From: Fusarium oxysporum f. sp. lycopersici 4287
Taxonomy: Eukaryota > Ascomycota > Sordariomycetes > Hypocreales > Nectriaceae
Assembly (NCBI RefSeq): GCF_000149955.1
Contig: NC_030986.1
Location: forward strand, 573,622-637,621
Length of the DNA: 64,000 nt
Direction: 5' to 3'
Under the pieces are notes generated by a model, which was not told the origin of the DNA, made no database searches, and worked only from the letters and a program-made list of their open reading frames with translations. Below, in pieces: positions 10,940 through 21,519 of the stretch. Every line of letters begins with the position of its first letter. Within the stretch, counting starts at the first letter, position 1. Position numbers and translations under genes: made by a program.

Positions 10940-13900
10940 TGTGATGATTGGTTAAGCCAAGAGGATTGAGATAAAGGGCCAAGCTGCCAAGTGTAAAAGG
11001 CCAAGCTGCCAAAGAAGAACCAAGCTTTGGGGATCTTAAAGCCAAGGACCTTGGCGATATTGTGTGTTAGATTCCCCAACGTTGCACGAAAAAAAGATGG
11101 CGGGACAAGAAGAGGAGAGAAGGAGAGGGATGAGCACAGCTATATACCGAATACGTCTCACTCTTACTCTGATTCAACCACACACGAATAACCAGGCTGC
11201 TATCAAATTTTATCATTGTAGAAAATGCCAAGACGACCCGATGCTCAAAGTGGCAGCCCATGTAATGCTCTCGATGGAACCCTAGACGGACAGACAGTCA
11301 GACATACGCACGCCCGTCCTGTGAAGATCAATCACGTAACCGGGGGTGTTTGTCTGTGAGTGGGAACTTGGAAACCGGGGGTGCTTTAGTGTTGGCTTTA
11401 ATCCAGAGATCATCGGTCCAACAGTTCTCTCTCAATGGGGTCAGATCCTATCTCTGCATGTAACATTGTGGCGAGTTGGTGTGCAGTGTGTGCCTCGCCC
11501 CAGTTGTGCATTTGTACTGTAATTCTCTGCAGCTGTTGCACAGCACAGCATCTAGAATTGAGATCACTCGTTGACTGTGAGTTGATCGGGCGCAGGGCAG
11601 ATTTGAAGGCTTTTTTGGCCGTTGGTTTTGTCTCATCACTGTAGTTACGCCAACCTCGTACTAGCAAAGATCGGCCCGGCACTTGATTATGGCGCCGAGG
11701 CTGAAGGGAGAGAGAAAACAAGTGAGAGAAAAAAAGGCGCAGGTCAAGGCTCACTGTAGTGTAGTTTCTAGAAGCTCGGGAAGAGATAAGCTTAGGCACT
11801 TTGCTCCGAGGCCTGATCCTGTACGACATCTCCAATGGCTGCCTGTGTGCGTCCTAGTACCATATTACGGGAGTGTCACAGTGAGGATCTTGTTAATGAG
11901 ATTCCTATTGTATCCACTGCTATCAAACCAAGCCACTCCCCTTAAGGAAGGTCAATAAAGTTCTCGTGTGCTCTTCTCTTCAAAGATAGGCTCCTCCTCT
12001 TCCCATTCCTCCAAACCACCCCGGTCTTACTGCGGTCTTGGCTCCAATGTTTATCTACCAGTATCTGCCGTCTGTTTCTCTGCGGGGAAAACACAATGGG
12101 GACAAGGGCGAGAAGAGATAGCCAGGGATGGCTCTGACCACTCTGCGCTGTGATTGAGTGACTTGTTCTCTCAGTGGGTACTTTTGGTGTCCACCCCTTG
12201 AATAATACCATCACGTTCACATGATCTTTATCTCGTACCGGGCAGGGATACAGATTTGGTCATTCTCCGCACACAGAGATACCAGTAAAAGTTAGTTTAG
12301 CAGGTTTTAGTCAGTGTTTTTAGTTAGACCTAACGAGAACTCCAAGACGGAAAAACAACTCTAAACTGCATGCTTAAATGAGAAAAACAATATCTTTTAC
12401 CTTATTATTAGCTAATTCCCCAACTCGACCCCCCAGTTCAGAGTGCGGAGAGCCCGTCGTCAGCGGGAATCACTTTCCTATTGTGGCCGTCAGGGATTCT
12501 CTCCGCACTTTTTCTGAGCGGTCCAGACGTTTTGCTTGGCAGGGAATAGATAGTAAGCACAGATGATGATGATGATAATGCTACACAGATGATTTGGGGA
12601 AAGACATTCATGAGGCTTTTCGGGAGCATCGACATGACTAGTTAGCTCGGCGAGGACCAACATTCTATTACAAACTTTTATTCAGCCTCGGAAGAGGCTG
12701 AGACATTTACAGTGAGTTTCATCACACGAGGGCTGATTGAGAGGTGAAAAATCGTGCCTTGGTGTACGCCTCGATGCACTGTCGATCCGGAACGTGAAGC
12801 CAGCCTCGGGCGCTCAATCACACCCACTTTGCTCTGTCAAAAGCTGACAAGCTTAGGCTGAATCCCGCACATATTGAAGGTTTATTATAAGCATAGATAA
12901 GGACTTGACACCTGCTGAAGTGATCGTAAGGCGTAGGATAGACAGCCTGCTAATCGGGCAACAAGTGGCTGAACACAACATTATTCAGAGTAAACGTCTA
13001 CGCTGGCACCATTCCCTTTGCCTCCAGAGGTGCCACAGTCGCTTATTCAACGTCAATCAAATCGGATCCGAACATCCTTGCAGCTATCGTCAATCTTGAA
13101 CGCCTTGCGGGTCACCTTACAGCATTCAGAGGCCAGATCCCGCAGCCTACGACTCCTCGTTAAGATTATCGTACGTTAAACAAACAAATAACTAAACCTT
13201 AAGACGATAACTATACTAAACTCTTCAAAAGATGCCTTACTATGACTAAAATTTTGACCTTGCCGCCCAGTTTATATGCCTCAAAACTCCAAGCGAAGGT
13301 CAACTAGTGCACATCCTTGTCCACACCGAGAGATATCAAGGTGAATACTTGCGCGTCTCCTCAACACTACTGCATACCAAATTAAAAGAATCTACTGTAA
13401 CGATGCTCCAATACCCCTCAAAAGCCAAGACTTGGGCTGAAATCCGGGGCCCCAGTTGATCCTGGGGAAGTATTACGTTATAGCCGTCTGGGGAGATCCA
13501 CGGATCATGCATTCGTTGCTACGCTAGAGAATTTATCGTAAGTTGGGATTGGGGACGGTACATGATAAATGCTTGCGTGGTCTATGCTTTGAGGGAGGAT
13601 AGATCATGATGTATTGTGTAGTGGCGAATGAGGAGTTGTGAAGAGCCCGTGAGTGCCGAAAGTCGGGTTGAGTAAAACGACGGTTCAGGAGAATGTCTTG
13701 GCAGTGAAGGTAAGAGAACAAGGGGATTATCGTAGGACTCACCGCAGCAAGATGAAGGGGTCTAGAAAGAATGCTATCGGGTGGCCATGACTCACACGGA
13801 GTTCAGCAAGGTAAGGTCAGGTTCACGGCAACGCTTCGAGGCTCTACAACGGGGTATCCAAGGTACGAAGAGGCTGGATGGACAGTACCTAAGCATTTGA

Positions 13901-14354
13901 GGTAGACATCTTACGAGACTGGTAACTCCTCGTCCAATCATCTTGTATGCCTCTGAGGAACATTCTCGTTCTATTTGCTTGAGACATCTCACTCACATAA
14001 GCTACGAAGTTGATGGTCGAGAGTCTCCCTTTAACGGCCGAGGCATCAACAACTTCGTTCCACAGTCTCTGCATGGCTAGAGATGACCCGAGACTCGATC
14101 GATTCTTCGTCTACGTGGAGGGTAGAATACTGGCTTGACAATAAGGGAGACTTGGGGGTGGTACGCTCTCTCGTCGATAGGATTCCCCCTTATATCACTA
14201 TCGTATCTTGAGTGGTTCTCATGCTCCAAACGGGCGAGCAGCCATGAATGAAGGGATCGGTGATGAAAACTATTTGTAAGTCAAACATCACACAATCAAG
14301 GCATGATCGAGCAATTAACTTATGATTCAGCTAGATACAATCCTCCTAGTCGGT
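10940..14354. other. Long intergenic, permease promoter to beta-glucosidase 3' end
   Basis: This 3.4 kb region has no recognised gene. Near the permease start a 14 bp direct repeat GGCCAAGCTGCCAA occurs at 10977 and 10999. ACCGGGGGTG occurs twice around 11340-11385. An 11 bp inverted repeat lies at 12442-12509. AT-rich, TA-rich sequence around 13150-13260 looks mutated. A short minus-strand ORF at 14074-13889 has a TATA-like sequence upstream, but I could not support it as a gene. Confidence 0.5.
12442..12509. repeat. 11 bp perfect inverted repeat with 46 bp loop
   Basis: AGTGCGGAGAG at 12442-12452 is the exact reverse complement of CTCTCCGCACT at 12499-12509. A third partial copy, TCTCCGCAC, lies near 12263. 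The role is unknown: a paired binding site, or a worn inverted-repeat element. Confidence 0.5.
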
Positions 14355-16220
14355 TCACTCCACACCACGCGCCTTCATAAAATCCACCATATCGAAGAAA
14401 CTCTTCTTATACCTCCTCTCCTGCGTCGTCCTATTAACAGTCTGTATTCCAAAATGCTGATCATAATCCCCAAACTCCCAATTATCCGCAAAGCTCCATG
14501 CATACGCTCCCACAACCTCTACACCATCCTCCCAAATCGCCTTGAGCGTCTCAGACAAGAAACTCAAGTAGTAAATACTCCTTGGCGTATCAAACAGTTG
14601 GTCAGACAGATCCTTTTCAGCTTCGCCGTAGACGGGGAAACCAAACTCTGTGAGAGCGACGGGGGTCTTCCATGTGTTGTGCAGGTAGTTGAGATAGCTG
14701 CGCAGGTAGGTTGGTGTTATGTACACGTAGCTTTGGGAGCGGTAGCCGATGTTCCACCCGTTGACGGTTGTGGTGGTTTGGTTGACGCAGTAAGGACGGA
14801 AGGTTGAGGATGAGTTTGAGGCGCATTCGAGGATACTGTCCTTTTCGTCTGGGATGGGTGGTGCGATGACTGTAGCAGTGTATGGATCAATACCCAGGAA
14901 ATCTGCGGTACCGCCAATGTACTTGAGATCATCCTCACTTAGGGGCACGTAATCATCGAAAGTCTTCTTGAATGACTCGGGATAGTCCTCGCCCAGGTAA
15001 ATCGGATTGCAGAAAGGTCCCAGTTGAATAGAGTTGAAATGATCCGCAGCGTAGACATCAGCTTCGCTCTTGGGATCTCGGGGTACACCAAAGTTGTTGT
15101 TGAACTTGAGCGCAATCTTTCCCTTTCCACCAAGCTCCTCCTTGTACCAGTGATAAACTCGCGCATGGGCCTTGACAACATTGTTGATGGACAGAGCATT
15201 GTATGAGTAGAGTAGAGGCTCGTTGAAGGTGAACCAAACAGGTACACGATCAGCATAGTGCGCCATAGCAACCTTTGCGTAGTGAACAAAGGCATCTTGA
15301 AAAGTCTCATTCTGATAACCACCATTGACGTATCCAATCTCAGGTCGATCAGCAGCTTTGGTGAGATTGCTGCCAAAGAACTGAAGGGGCGTATCGAAGT
15401 GAAGCAGCGTAACCTCAGGAGTCATGCCCTTCTCGAGGATAAAATTGATCACATCGTTGTAATGGTCAATACCCTCCTGATTAACAGGCGTTCCAGGCAG
15501 AGCAAAAGGCAGGATTCGTGTCCACGCAATACTGAACGAGAAATGCTTAGCGCCCATCGCAGCAACGCGCTCAATGTCTTGCTTGTAGTAGTAATAGTGC
15601 TCATTCGTGACATAATCCTTGACACGACCATCTTGGACGAGAATATCCATGAGAGAAGGCGCCTTGCCCTCTTCTGCAGTAGCGCCCTCGATTTGACTCG
15701 CAGAACTGGCTACTCCGAAGCTGAAGTTCTTGGGGAAGTTGTAGCAATCCGATGGACCAAAGTAATCCCGAGGAGGGAGGACTAGTTCACTACTGGGAAT
15801 GGGAGTGGGAGATACAGTTGTGCTGAAGATTCCCGTCTCAGTGAAGTTGGGAGGGTTTGCATGTTCCCAGAGAGCAGTCCATGCGGCTCGTCCATAAGGA
15901 TCATCTGTATCAGAGGCCTTTGTGGTAGCATTTGGATCCCATTTTCCCCAGGTTGTGAATGACAGTGAGGGCACGAGAGAGATGAGGGACTCTGGTGGAT
16001 TGGCGTATGTAGTTGTTGTAGTAGGAGATGGCACCGAAGTAGCGTATCTCACAGTCTCAGAGAGGGTATAGCTAAACGGTGTATGTGTATATTTCGGCTC
16101 ATGTGTCTTTGTAGCCTTGCATTGAGGACGCTCAGTAGGACCCTTGGCATCAAGATATATCTGCTGGCCGACAGCCAGAGACGCAAAGAGGAATTGTATC
16201 ACAGCGTGTGAGGGTGTCAT
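14355..16220 (-). CDS. Secreted glycoside hydrolase family 1 beta-glucosidase
   Basis: This single-exon gene encodes 621 residues. The start chosen is the ATG at 16220, which gives an N-terminal signal-like sequence MTPSHAVIQFLFASLAVGQQ. About 140 Ser/Thr/Pro-rich residues follow, and the GH1 domain begins near residue 160 (FPKNFSFGVASSASQIEG). The acid/base Glu334 lies in FTFNEP and the nucleophile Glu525 in ALTEFGFP, in place of the usual (I/T)ENG. A C-terminal GAYAWSFADNWEF matches the aglycone-side GH1 motif. Several N-glycosylation sequons are present. The family cleaves terminal beta-glucosides and related sugars. The secreted form with a long linker-like N-terminus suggests action at the cell wall or outside the cell (inference). 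A TATATATA element lies about 60 bp upstream of the ATG. Confidence 0.88.
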   Translation of the reverse strand: MTPSHAVIQFLFASLAVGQQIYLDAKGPTERPQCKATKTHEPKYTHTPFSYTLSETVRYATSVPSPTTTTTYANPPESLISLVPSLSFTTWGKWDPNATTKASDTDDPYGRAAWTALWEHANPPNFTETGIFSTTVSPTPIPSSELVLPPRDYFGPSDCYNFPKNFSFGVASSASQIEGATAEEGKAPSLMDILVQDGRVKDYVTNEHYYYYKQDIERVAAMGAKHFSFSIAWTRILPFALPGTPVNQEGIDHYNDVINFILEKGMTPEVTLLHFDTPLQFFGSNLTKAADRPEIGYVNGGYQNETFQDAFVHYAKVAMAHYADRVPVWFTFNEPLLYSYNALSINNVVKAHARVYHWYKEELGGKGKIALKFNNNFGVPRDPKSEADVYAADHFNSIQLGPFCNPIYLGEDYPESFKKTFDDYVPLSEDDLKYIGGTADFLGIDPYTATVIAPPIPDEKDSILECASNSSSTFRPYCVNQTTTTVNGWNIGYRSQSYVYITPTYLRSYLNYLHNTWKTPVALTEFGFPVYGEAEKDLSDQLFDTPRSIYYLSFLSETLKAIWEDGVEVVGAYAWSFADNWEFGDYDQHFGIQTVNRTTQERRYKKSFFDMVDFMKARGVE

Positions 16221-18280
16221 GATGGGCGACTGAGACACAGAACTAACGAGCAAAACAGCCCGCGCGATCCCACGATATATATGCTCATACTACCTACTTC
16301 CACAACATCATGATCCGTCCTTGCCGTGAAAATTCAACATCTATTCCGAACCGAAAGCACTGAAATTCCGCGTGTTAGTCGATCCCCAGACTTTTCGGAC
16401 CGATTCAAACCTGTTCTTTATAAGAAATCGCGGGGAAGATGTGGGGATGTAACGGTCATGCTCTCTCAGTAAAAAGCCACGGATACTCCGATTTACACGG
16501 GAAATCATATGTGTTCGCGGTACCGATTGCCACTTACAGACATTTCTCTCATGTGTGGGGTTCGAAGCGGTGACGGCATCGTGCTATTAGATTTCCCCGG
16601 ACCAAGATTATGGTGCTGACCTTGTCGATCTTTGCGGGTTATGGCCCAGGGATCCGGTTTACCCCAGAGTTGTGGTCCAATGGAAGGAAGGGATGAAAAA
16701 CTTAATGGGAGCCGATGGTGAGAACCGATTCTGTATTTCGCCGAAGTCGATCGATTAACATAATATTTCGGGGCTTCGGGGTATCTCGAGAGGGAAAGGT
16801 TAGGAAGCTAACCATGGGAAATCCACCGCAAACCATAGGAGAGCTACCAATTCACGCCAAAGCTGTCAATCTAGTGATACCACTGAGGGCACAATTGAAG
16901 TTTAGCTTATTAAGTTGGCAAAGAGAGGAATCCACCAGAAAACCCACCATACTGTACATTTCCTGGTGGCTCTGCTTCGGTTCATCTTTCGTTGTTTGTA
17001 AGCACTTGGACACGGGCTCAACGCCAACAGACTCGCTGATTGATTGATAAGATTAGGAAACTTTGTAATATCAACAGGGTAATTACCAATTCAGTAGTAC
17101 TGACACACTTGCCTTTGATATTGGCATTCTGGACCATCCCATTGCGGTCTTCATAGTCCACCATGTCTACTATACCGAACGACACGGCCGACTGCCGTTC
17201 AAGATTATCTAAAAGAATGGCTATCAAGGAATATTCACTATAAACTCCCGGAATAAATATATTTTAAGAGCCAAGAAGATAGAAGACCTCTTACGAGGTT
17301 GGAAATAAGATCAAAGAAGTTCGACTTCTGCAAAGAACCGCACTTTATCTTTTAGTTACACCCAGACAAACAGATGATCCATTATGCTGAACCTTCACCC
17401 TTTACTATCCAGTCGACCTCTTTATTGAGTTTACTGGCAGCGAGCTCCTTTGATCGTATGAGACGCGATAGAATTTGTGCTCTCAAGTTCCTTCGCGATG
17501 TCGAGACTGTAAGCCCATTTCATAGTAATTACAACCATTTCCTCCCAAAATGAAAACCCTTTTAGCATTGCTCTCTTATTTTATCCTTCCATAAATTCCC
17601 GTACAAACACACTAGGATACATCATTCCCGGGGCCTCTGTGCCGTGATACTCGTGATCAATTCCTGGTGTCTCAAATTGAACAATGGCAACTGGTTTTTT
17701 GTTAAGCCAGTTAAACTGGGTAAGTTGTGTGGAAGATGTGAGTAGTGCTGCGTTCTTGCAGTCCATCTGGTCGGGTAGGAAGAGTTTTCCAACCATAGTC
17801 CACTCACCTTTTGCCGGCGTAGGCAAGACCGCCTGTTGGAGCAGACAAGGCGGGTTGTGAATGTCGCGATGTGGTCCATAATCCAATCCTCGTCTCCTAT
17901 TCTATTCTCTTCTACACCTTAGCGTGACTGGTCCTAAGCTTAGGGTAAATTATGCATAAACTCAGGAAATATTATAAATCTTAGGACACTATGATCATAA
18001 GTTATGCCTAAACTTAGGCTAGCCTCTATAGAAGTGGTTAATACTTGAGCACTTTTAGTCCTTGCGGCCTGCTTGAAGCAGGCGGATCGCGATAAGTTGG
18101 TCGCATATGACTCAATTGCAACATGTCTCGGGTTGATGCCGTCTCCAGTTGCAGCGGTGGGAGACCTCTGTTTCACAAGTGAGGATCCCTTGACGTTGAT
18201 CCCGGCTTAGGTGAATGGGGATATAAAACCGTTTGCGTTGTTGCCGAGGGAGGGCATCCTGGAAGATTGAGAAGTTGATT
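16221..18280. other. Intergenic, AT-rich, short palindromes
   Basis: This holds the promoter of the GH1 gene and then about 1.7 kb without a supportable gene. From about 17050 the base composition becomes AT-rich. A pair of related 21 bp repeats with palindromes lies at 17933-18019. Confidence 0.5.
17933..18019. repeat. Two diverged 21 bp direct repeats with palindromes
   Basis: TAAATTATGCATAAACTCAG and its final G (17946-17966) match 17998-18018 at 18 of 21 positions. Two of the three differences are transitions. The first copy is preceded by the palindrome CCTAAGCTTAGG (17933-17944), and the second contains GCCTAAACTTAGGC (18006-18019). This looks like a remnant of a small repeat element. 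Confidence 0.45.
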
Positions 18281-18799
18281 TCATACATATGGAATAGTGC
18301 CCAAGCTTGTCGTTTCTCTGCATTTAGCTAGCATAAGCTGCATAACCTGGGTAAGGTTTTCAGAGGGAAAGATCTGGGTACATGTCGAGAAACAATTCCC
18401 CGAGGCTAGAATTGGTTGCAGCTGGTTCAGGTATTGTTGTTGGGTGGTGCTGAACTTTAAGCAGAACTGACCATAGGCTTGGTCGATTTTTTTATGGAAT
18501 TCGCTGGCTAAGGTATTGAAGACATCTTCTAAAAGTCGGCAAAGCTGATGGCGTGTACGCATTGTTCCATATCGGACTGATGGGTAAATGGTGGTACTGG
18601 CCAGGGCATTAGTACTGGCAGCGGGAGCGGTATAGACAGCGGGAGCAGTGTGGATAGCGGGAGTAGTGTCTTCGAGTTTGATAATATCTAAATTGTTAGT
18701 GAAATGAGCTGGAGGGTTGCTGACATCAGGGGTCACACTTGGTTCGTCGTCAATGACAATTGGGTTAAACCACATGCCTTTCGTCATTTTGCCGGCCAT
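18281..18799 (-). CDS. Hypothetical protein, accessory-type
   Basis: This intronless ORF of 172 residues uses the ATG at 18799 (MAGKMTKGMWFNP). The N-terminal third holds WFNPIVIDDEPSVTPDV and Ala/Thr/Pro-rich repeats (TPAIHTAPAVYTAPAAS). The C-terminal half is predicted helical (LCRLLEDVFNTLASEFHKKI, with KFSTTQQQYLNQL further on). I do not recognise a family. It sits on the same strand as the unknown tandem family at 19.3-20.8 kb and might belong to the same accessory block. It could also be a chance ORF, though its length and composition argue for a real or recently real gene. Confidence 0.45.
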   Translation of the reverse strand: MAGKMTKGMWFNPIVIDDEPSVTPDVSNPPAHFTNNLDIIKLEDTTPAIHTAPAVYTAPAASTNALASTTIYPSVRYGTMRTRHQLCRLLEDVFNTLASEFHKKIDQAYGQFCLKFSTTQQQYLNQLQPILASGNCFSTCTQIFPSENLTQVMQLMLAKCRETTSLGTIPYV

Positions 18800-19306
18800 G
18801 TTGACGATGGAGATGATGGAGGGGAAAAAAAAAGAAAACAACGGACAGTCAAAGAGATATCCATGGTTATAAGTCTGGGAAAGAGTGGCAGGCTGTTTTC
18901 CCAGGGAAAGACCAAGCAAAGGAAGGAGGTAACATCTCCTGGATTAATTAGCATGGCAGGAGTCATAACTAAATGCAGCAAAACAATATCACAGGGAAGG
19001 CAAAGGAGGACTTGGACAAATAACCTCAGGAAATATCAGGGTGGTCCAGAGACGTCACTTATTTATTAGGAAAACAACATAGCGGTAAATTAATTAAGGG
19101 CGGGCTGGTAGTATTAGTCCTGCTAATATTGCTGGTATTGGTATAGAGACTACCTATGGTTACTAGCTTATCCTCCAAAGTGAAGGAAGCGACCTAAGTA
19201 ATAAACTAACAGACAACGTGACCAAAGAAGTGTAGAAAAGTATAACCAGCTGGTTTTAATCCTCCTGGCTACGCTGGCGGACATCTTCAGCTGAAATGGC
19301 CTGGGG
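18800..19306. other. Intergenic, AT-rich
   Basis: 507 bp between two minus-strand ORFs. There is purine-rich sequence at 18800-19000 and AT-rich sequence after it. I see no gene or clear repeat. Confidence 0.5.
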
Positions 19307-20221
19307 CTAGTTACGTCCTTGCTTGGTGATAAGCGGCTTCCAAGACTGACCTAGGTGGGTTAGCTTGTCTGCGATAACTTGCATCGGGAAGAAGCCCTCT
19401 CCAGGTGTAATAATTCGGTTATACTGCATGGCTAGCCCAGCAGAGGGCTGCCAGTCCTGGGACTTCATGAAATTAGCTGTCTCTCGTGTAAGTGTGCGGG
19501 CGTCTGCTAAGTTGTTGAAGACCCTCATGTCGGCGATAGAGCTGATATAGGAGGCGAGGGCGGTTGAGTCTGGATTCGGAAGATATAGCGGCATATCGAA
19601 GACCGGGACAAGAGACTTGCTAATGCCTGCCATGCGGGTAGCTGCTGAAAGTGGAAGAGATTGCGATACCTTATTGCGAAGGATAAGGAGAAGATGGCCA
19701 AATATCTGGGCGGTATCTTCGGACAGGGAGACCATAAGCTCATCTGCAGCGATGAGAGAATAGATAGCCCGACGGCCATTGCCGATGGCAATGGAGTCTG
19801 CGATAATATACGGCATCGCAGGCCAAGGTCGTGCAACGGTAAGAGCGTTCTGAGGCTGATCTGCCGGCTTGTCAAACTGCGCGAGAAGGTCTTCGTCAGA
19901 GTCGGGCTCGGTGGTTTCAGTCGCGCGTCTCTTGCGCGCAGACGGGAAGTTGATGATATCGGTAGGAGTGGGGGAGTCGTTAAACAACTCAGATGTGCCT
20001 CTGGCACTTCCACTTCCACCAGAGTCATGGATGACCCGAACAGCCGATCCAAACTGGTCAGACGCCGGCTCAGGAGCCTGCTCGGCTACGATTGCAGCCA
20101 CGCTCATGGTGAGGCCCTGGATACCTCCCATGGTTTTGAGAATGGTCTCGGCTTTCTGGCGCAGGTCTGGGGTGATGTCTGTGTCGAGGAACTTCATCAC
20201 ACCCTGCCAAGAGGAGCACAT
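19307..20221 (-). CDS. Unknown family, tandem copy 2 (5' part degenerate)
   Basis: This open frame of 304 residues starts at MCSSWQGVMKFLDTD. Its first part is a paralogue of the adjacent copy 1: QKAETILKTMGGIQGLTMSV against QEAKSILTTMGDIKGLTASV, and FGSAVRVIHDSGGS against LGSALRVIHRSGGS. Upstream of the ATG the similarity continues in another frame (AFSYHTGNIKAKTEQTV, stop, NAIGVAEHVLLLA). The original N-terminus has therefore been lost to a stop and a frameshift. The middle has a basic, nuclear-signal-like RKRRATETTEPDSDEDLL. The C-terminal 180 residues look globular and end KQGRN. No known domain is recognised. It may be translated as a shortened protein or be a pseudogene. Confidence 0.5.
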   Translation of the reverse strand: MCSSWQGVMKFLDTDITPDLRQKAETILKTMGGIQGLTMSVAAIVAEQAPEPASDQFGSAVRVIHDSGGSGSARGTSELFNDSPTPTDIINFPSARKRRATETTEPDSDEDLLAQFDKPADQPQNALTVARPWPAMPYIIADSIAIGNGRRAIYSLIAADELMVSLSEDTAQIFGHLLLILRNKVSQSLPLSAATRMAGISKSLVPVFDMPLYLPNPDSTALASYISSIADMRVFNNLADARTLTRETANFMKSQDWQPSAGLAMQYNRIITPGEGFFPMQVIADKLTHLGQSWKPLITKQGRN

Positions 20222-20227
20222 GCTCAG

Positions 20228-20779
20228 CTACGCCGATCGCGTTTTACACAGTCTGCTCTGTCTTGGCTTTGATATTGCCCGTGTGATAGGAAAATGCATT
20301 GTGATTCCACGACTCGAAGGTCTGGCGTTGGGGGCTATGCGGAAAACTGTATTCGGGATTGGGCAGTATATGTTGTTAAAGGCGTCTGAAGGTCCACCGC
20401 TCAAAGAGCCGTTGAACCAGTGGACTACGTTTCTGGTACTACCGCCAGAGCGATGGATGACCCGAAGGGCCGATCCCAAGTGGTTGGAAGGCAAAGGCAC
20501 CTGTTCAGCTTTCATCGCCGTGACGCTGGCGGTGAGACCCTTGATGTCTCCCATGGTTGTAAGAATAGATTTAGCCTCTTGGGAAGGTTCAGTGGTGATT
20601 TCATTGTCAAGAAGCTTCTTGACAAGCTCTGCCAAACGCAGAACATTCTCGGCAGCACCAAGGGCATTACGGGCACTCTGCCCAATCTTCACCTTGACCT
20701 TGCCGGTGTGGTAAGAAAAGGCATCATCGGATGCCGCGAAGCGACCACTGGTGTCGCGAGATCGTCTCCCGGGCGCCAT
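20228..20779 (-). CDS. Unknown family, tandem copy 1 (3'-truncated)
   Basis: 183 residues begin MAPGRRSRDTSGRFAASDD. The first roughly 150 residues are the intact N-terminus of the family shared with copy 2. They include SYHTGKVKVKIGQSARNALG and the helical LRLAELVKKLLDNEI. After SSRGI the frame runs into the second copy's 5' end in the wrong frame (MHFPITRAISKPRQ is copy 2's AFSYHTG region misread) and stops. The gene thus looks cut short by an unequal duplication whose unit is about 470 bp. The ATG lies only 10 bases after the stop of the upstream ORF on the same strand. Function unknown. Confidence 0.5.
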   Translation of the reverse strand: MAPGRRSRDTSGRFAASDDAFSYHTGKVKVKIGQSARNALGAAENVLRLAELVKKLLDNEITTEPSQEAKSILTTMGDIKGLTASVTAMKAEQVPLPSNHLGSALRVIHRSGGSTRNVVHWFNGSLSGGPSDAFNNIYCPIPNTVFRIAPNARPSSRGITMHFPITRAISKPRQSRLCKTRSA

Positions 20780-20789
20780 GGTGTCTCTG

Positions 20790-21200
20790 TCAGAACAGTC
20801 TTCGGGGCTTGTCGCTTGACGTTGATGTTGGGGGGTATGGGGAAAAATCAGCTCTGTGTTGGATTGTGCTTGTTGCGATGGTCCGCCTAGCGGAAGGTTG
20901 GGAAATTTTGTGCCGGTAAAGGCGTTTGATGAGCTGCCACTTGTAGTCGTCTTGGATTGCCTGGTCTTGGTATCTCTTGTGTAGCTCTGGGTTTCGAGCT
21001 ACCCATCTATCGTATCGATGGACCTTGTGGCTATTAATGAGCTGGTCTTCGCGGCCATATAACTGAAGTGCGCGTAGGTATCCCTTGTAGGAGATAGTGC
21101 CACCGGGTTTTGTGAGTGGCTCGGAGAATAAACGTCGGTAGTCAATATCCTTACTCGGATGGCTTGGATGTGAGCATGGAGTAAATCGGATGCTTGACAT
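20790..21200 (-). CDS. Hypothetical basic protein
   Basis: This ORF has 136 residues from the ATG at 21200 (MSSIRFTPCSHPSHPSKDID). It is rich in Tyr, Arg and Lys, with a helical middle (YKGYLRALQLYGREDQLI, HKVHRYDRWVARNPELHKRY) and a Ser/Thr-rich tail ending KPRRLF. The frame is open upstream without an ATG to about 21515. No family is recognised. It lies between copy 1 and the degenerate copy 3 of the neighbouring unknown family, so it may be part of the same repeated unit. Confidence 0.4.
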   Translation of the reverse strand: MSSIRFTPCSHPSHPSKDIDYRRLFSEPLTKPGGTISYKGYLRALQLYGREDQLINSHKVHRYDRWVARNPELHKRYQDQAIQDDYKWQLIKRLYRHKISQPSARRTIATSTIQHRADFSPYPPTSTSSDKPRRLF

Positions 21201-21519
21201 GGGTTGAAAAACAATGTAGAACGCAACGCTTGTTGCAGAGGTGAGGCCGAGATATGGAGCAGCGGGGAAACCTGATGGCGCGCAATAGCAGGCAAAGCGA
21301 TTATCGCACAAGGGCGGGAAATTGTGATATCGTGACGGCGAGAGCGATATGGCGCGAGAGCTAATAACAGCGCGACAGCACGAGAATAAGAATATGATAG
21401 CACAAGAACGTAATAGCCTAAAATGGTGATTATAGTGAGAAGAACATAGTCGTGCAAAAGAACAATAGCGCAAGAATGTTAAGGCATGAGAATGTGATGT
21501 TAAGGGGGAGGACACAAAG

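Noticed and set aside
13889..14074. Short minus-strand ORF beginning MQRLWNEVVDASAV
   Set aside because: It has a TATA-like sequence upstream and a possible splice site, but is too short and unrecognised to call a gene.
17581..17886. 101-residue minus-strand frame
   Set aside because: It has no ATG at its start (begins with TTG), no recognised domain and no convincing upstream exon.
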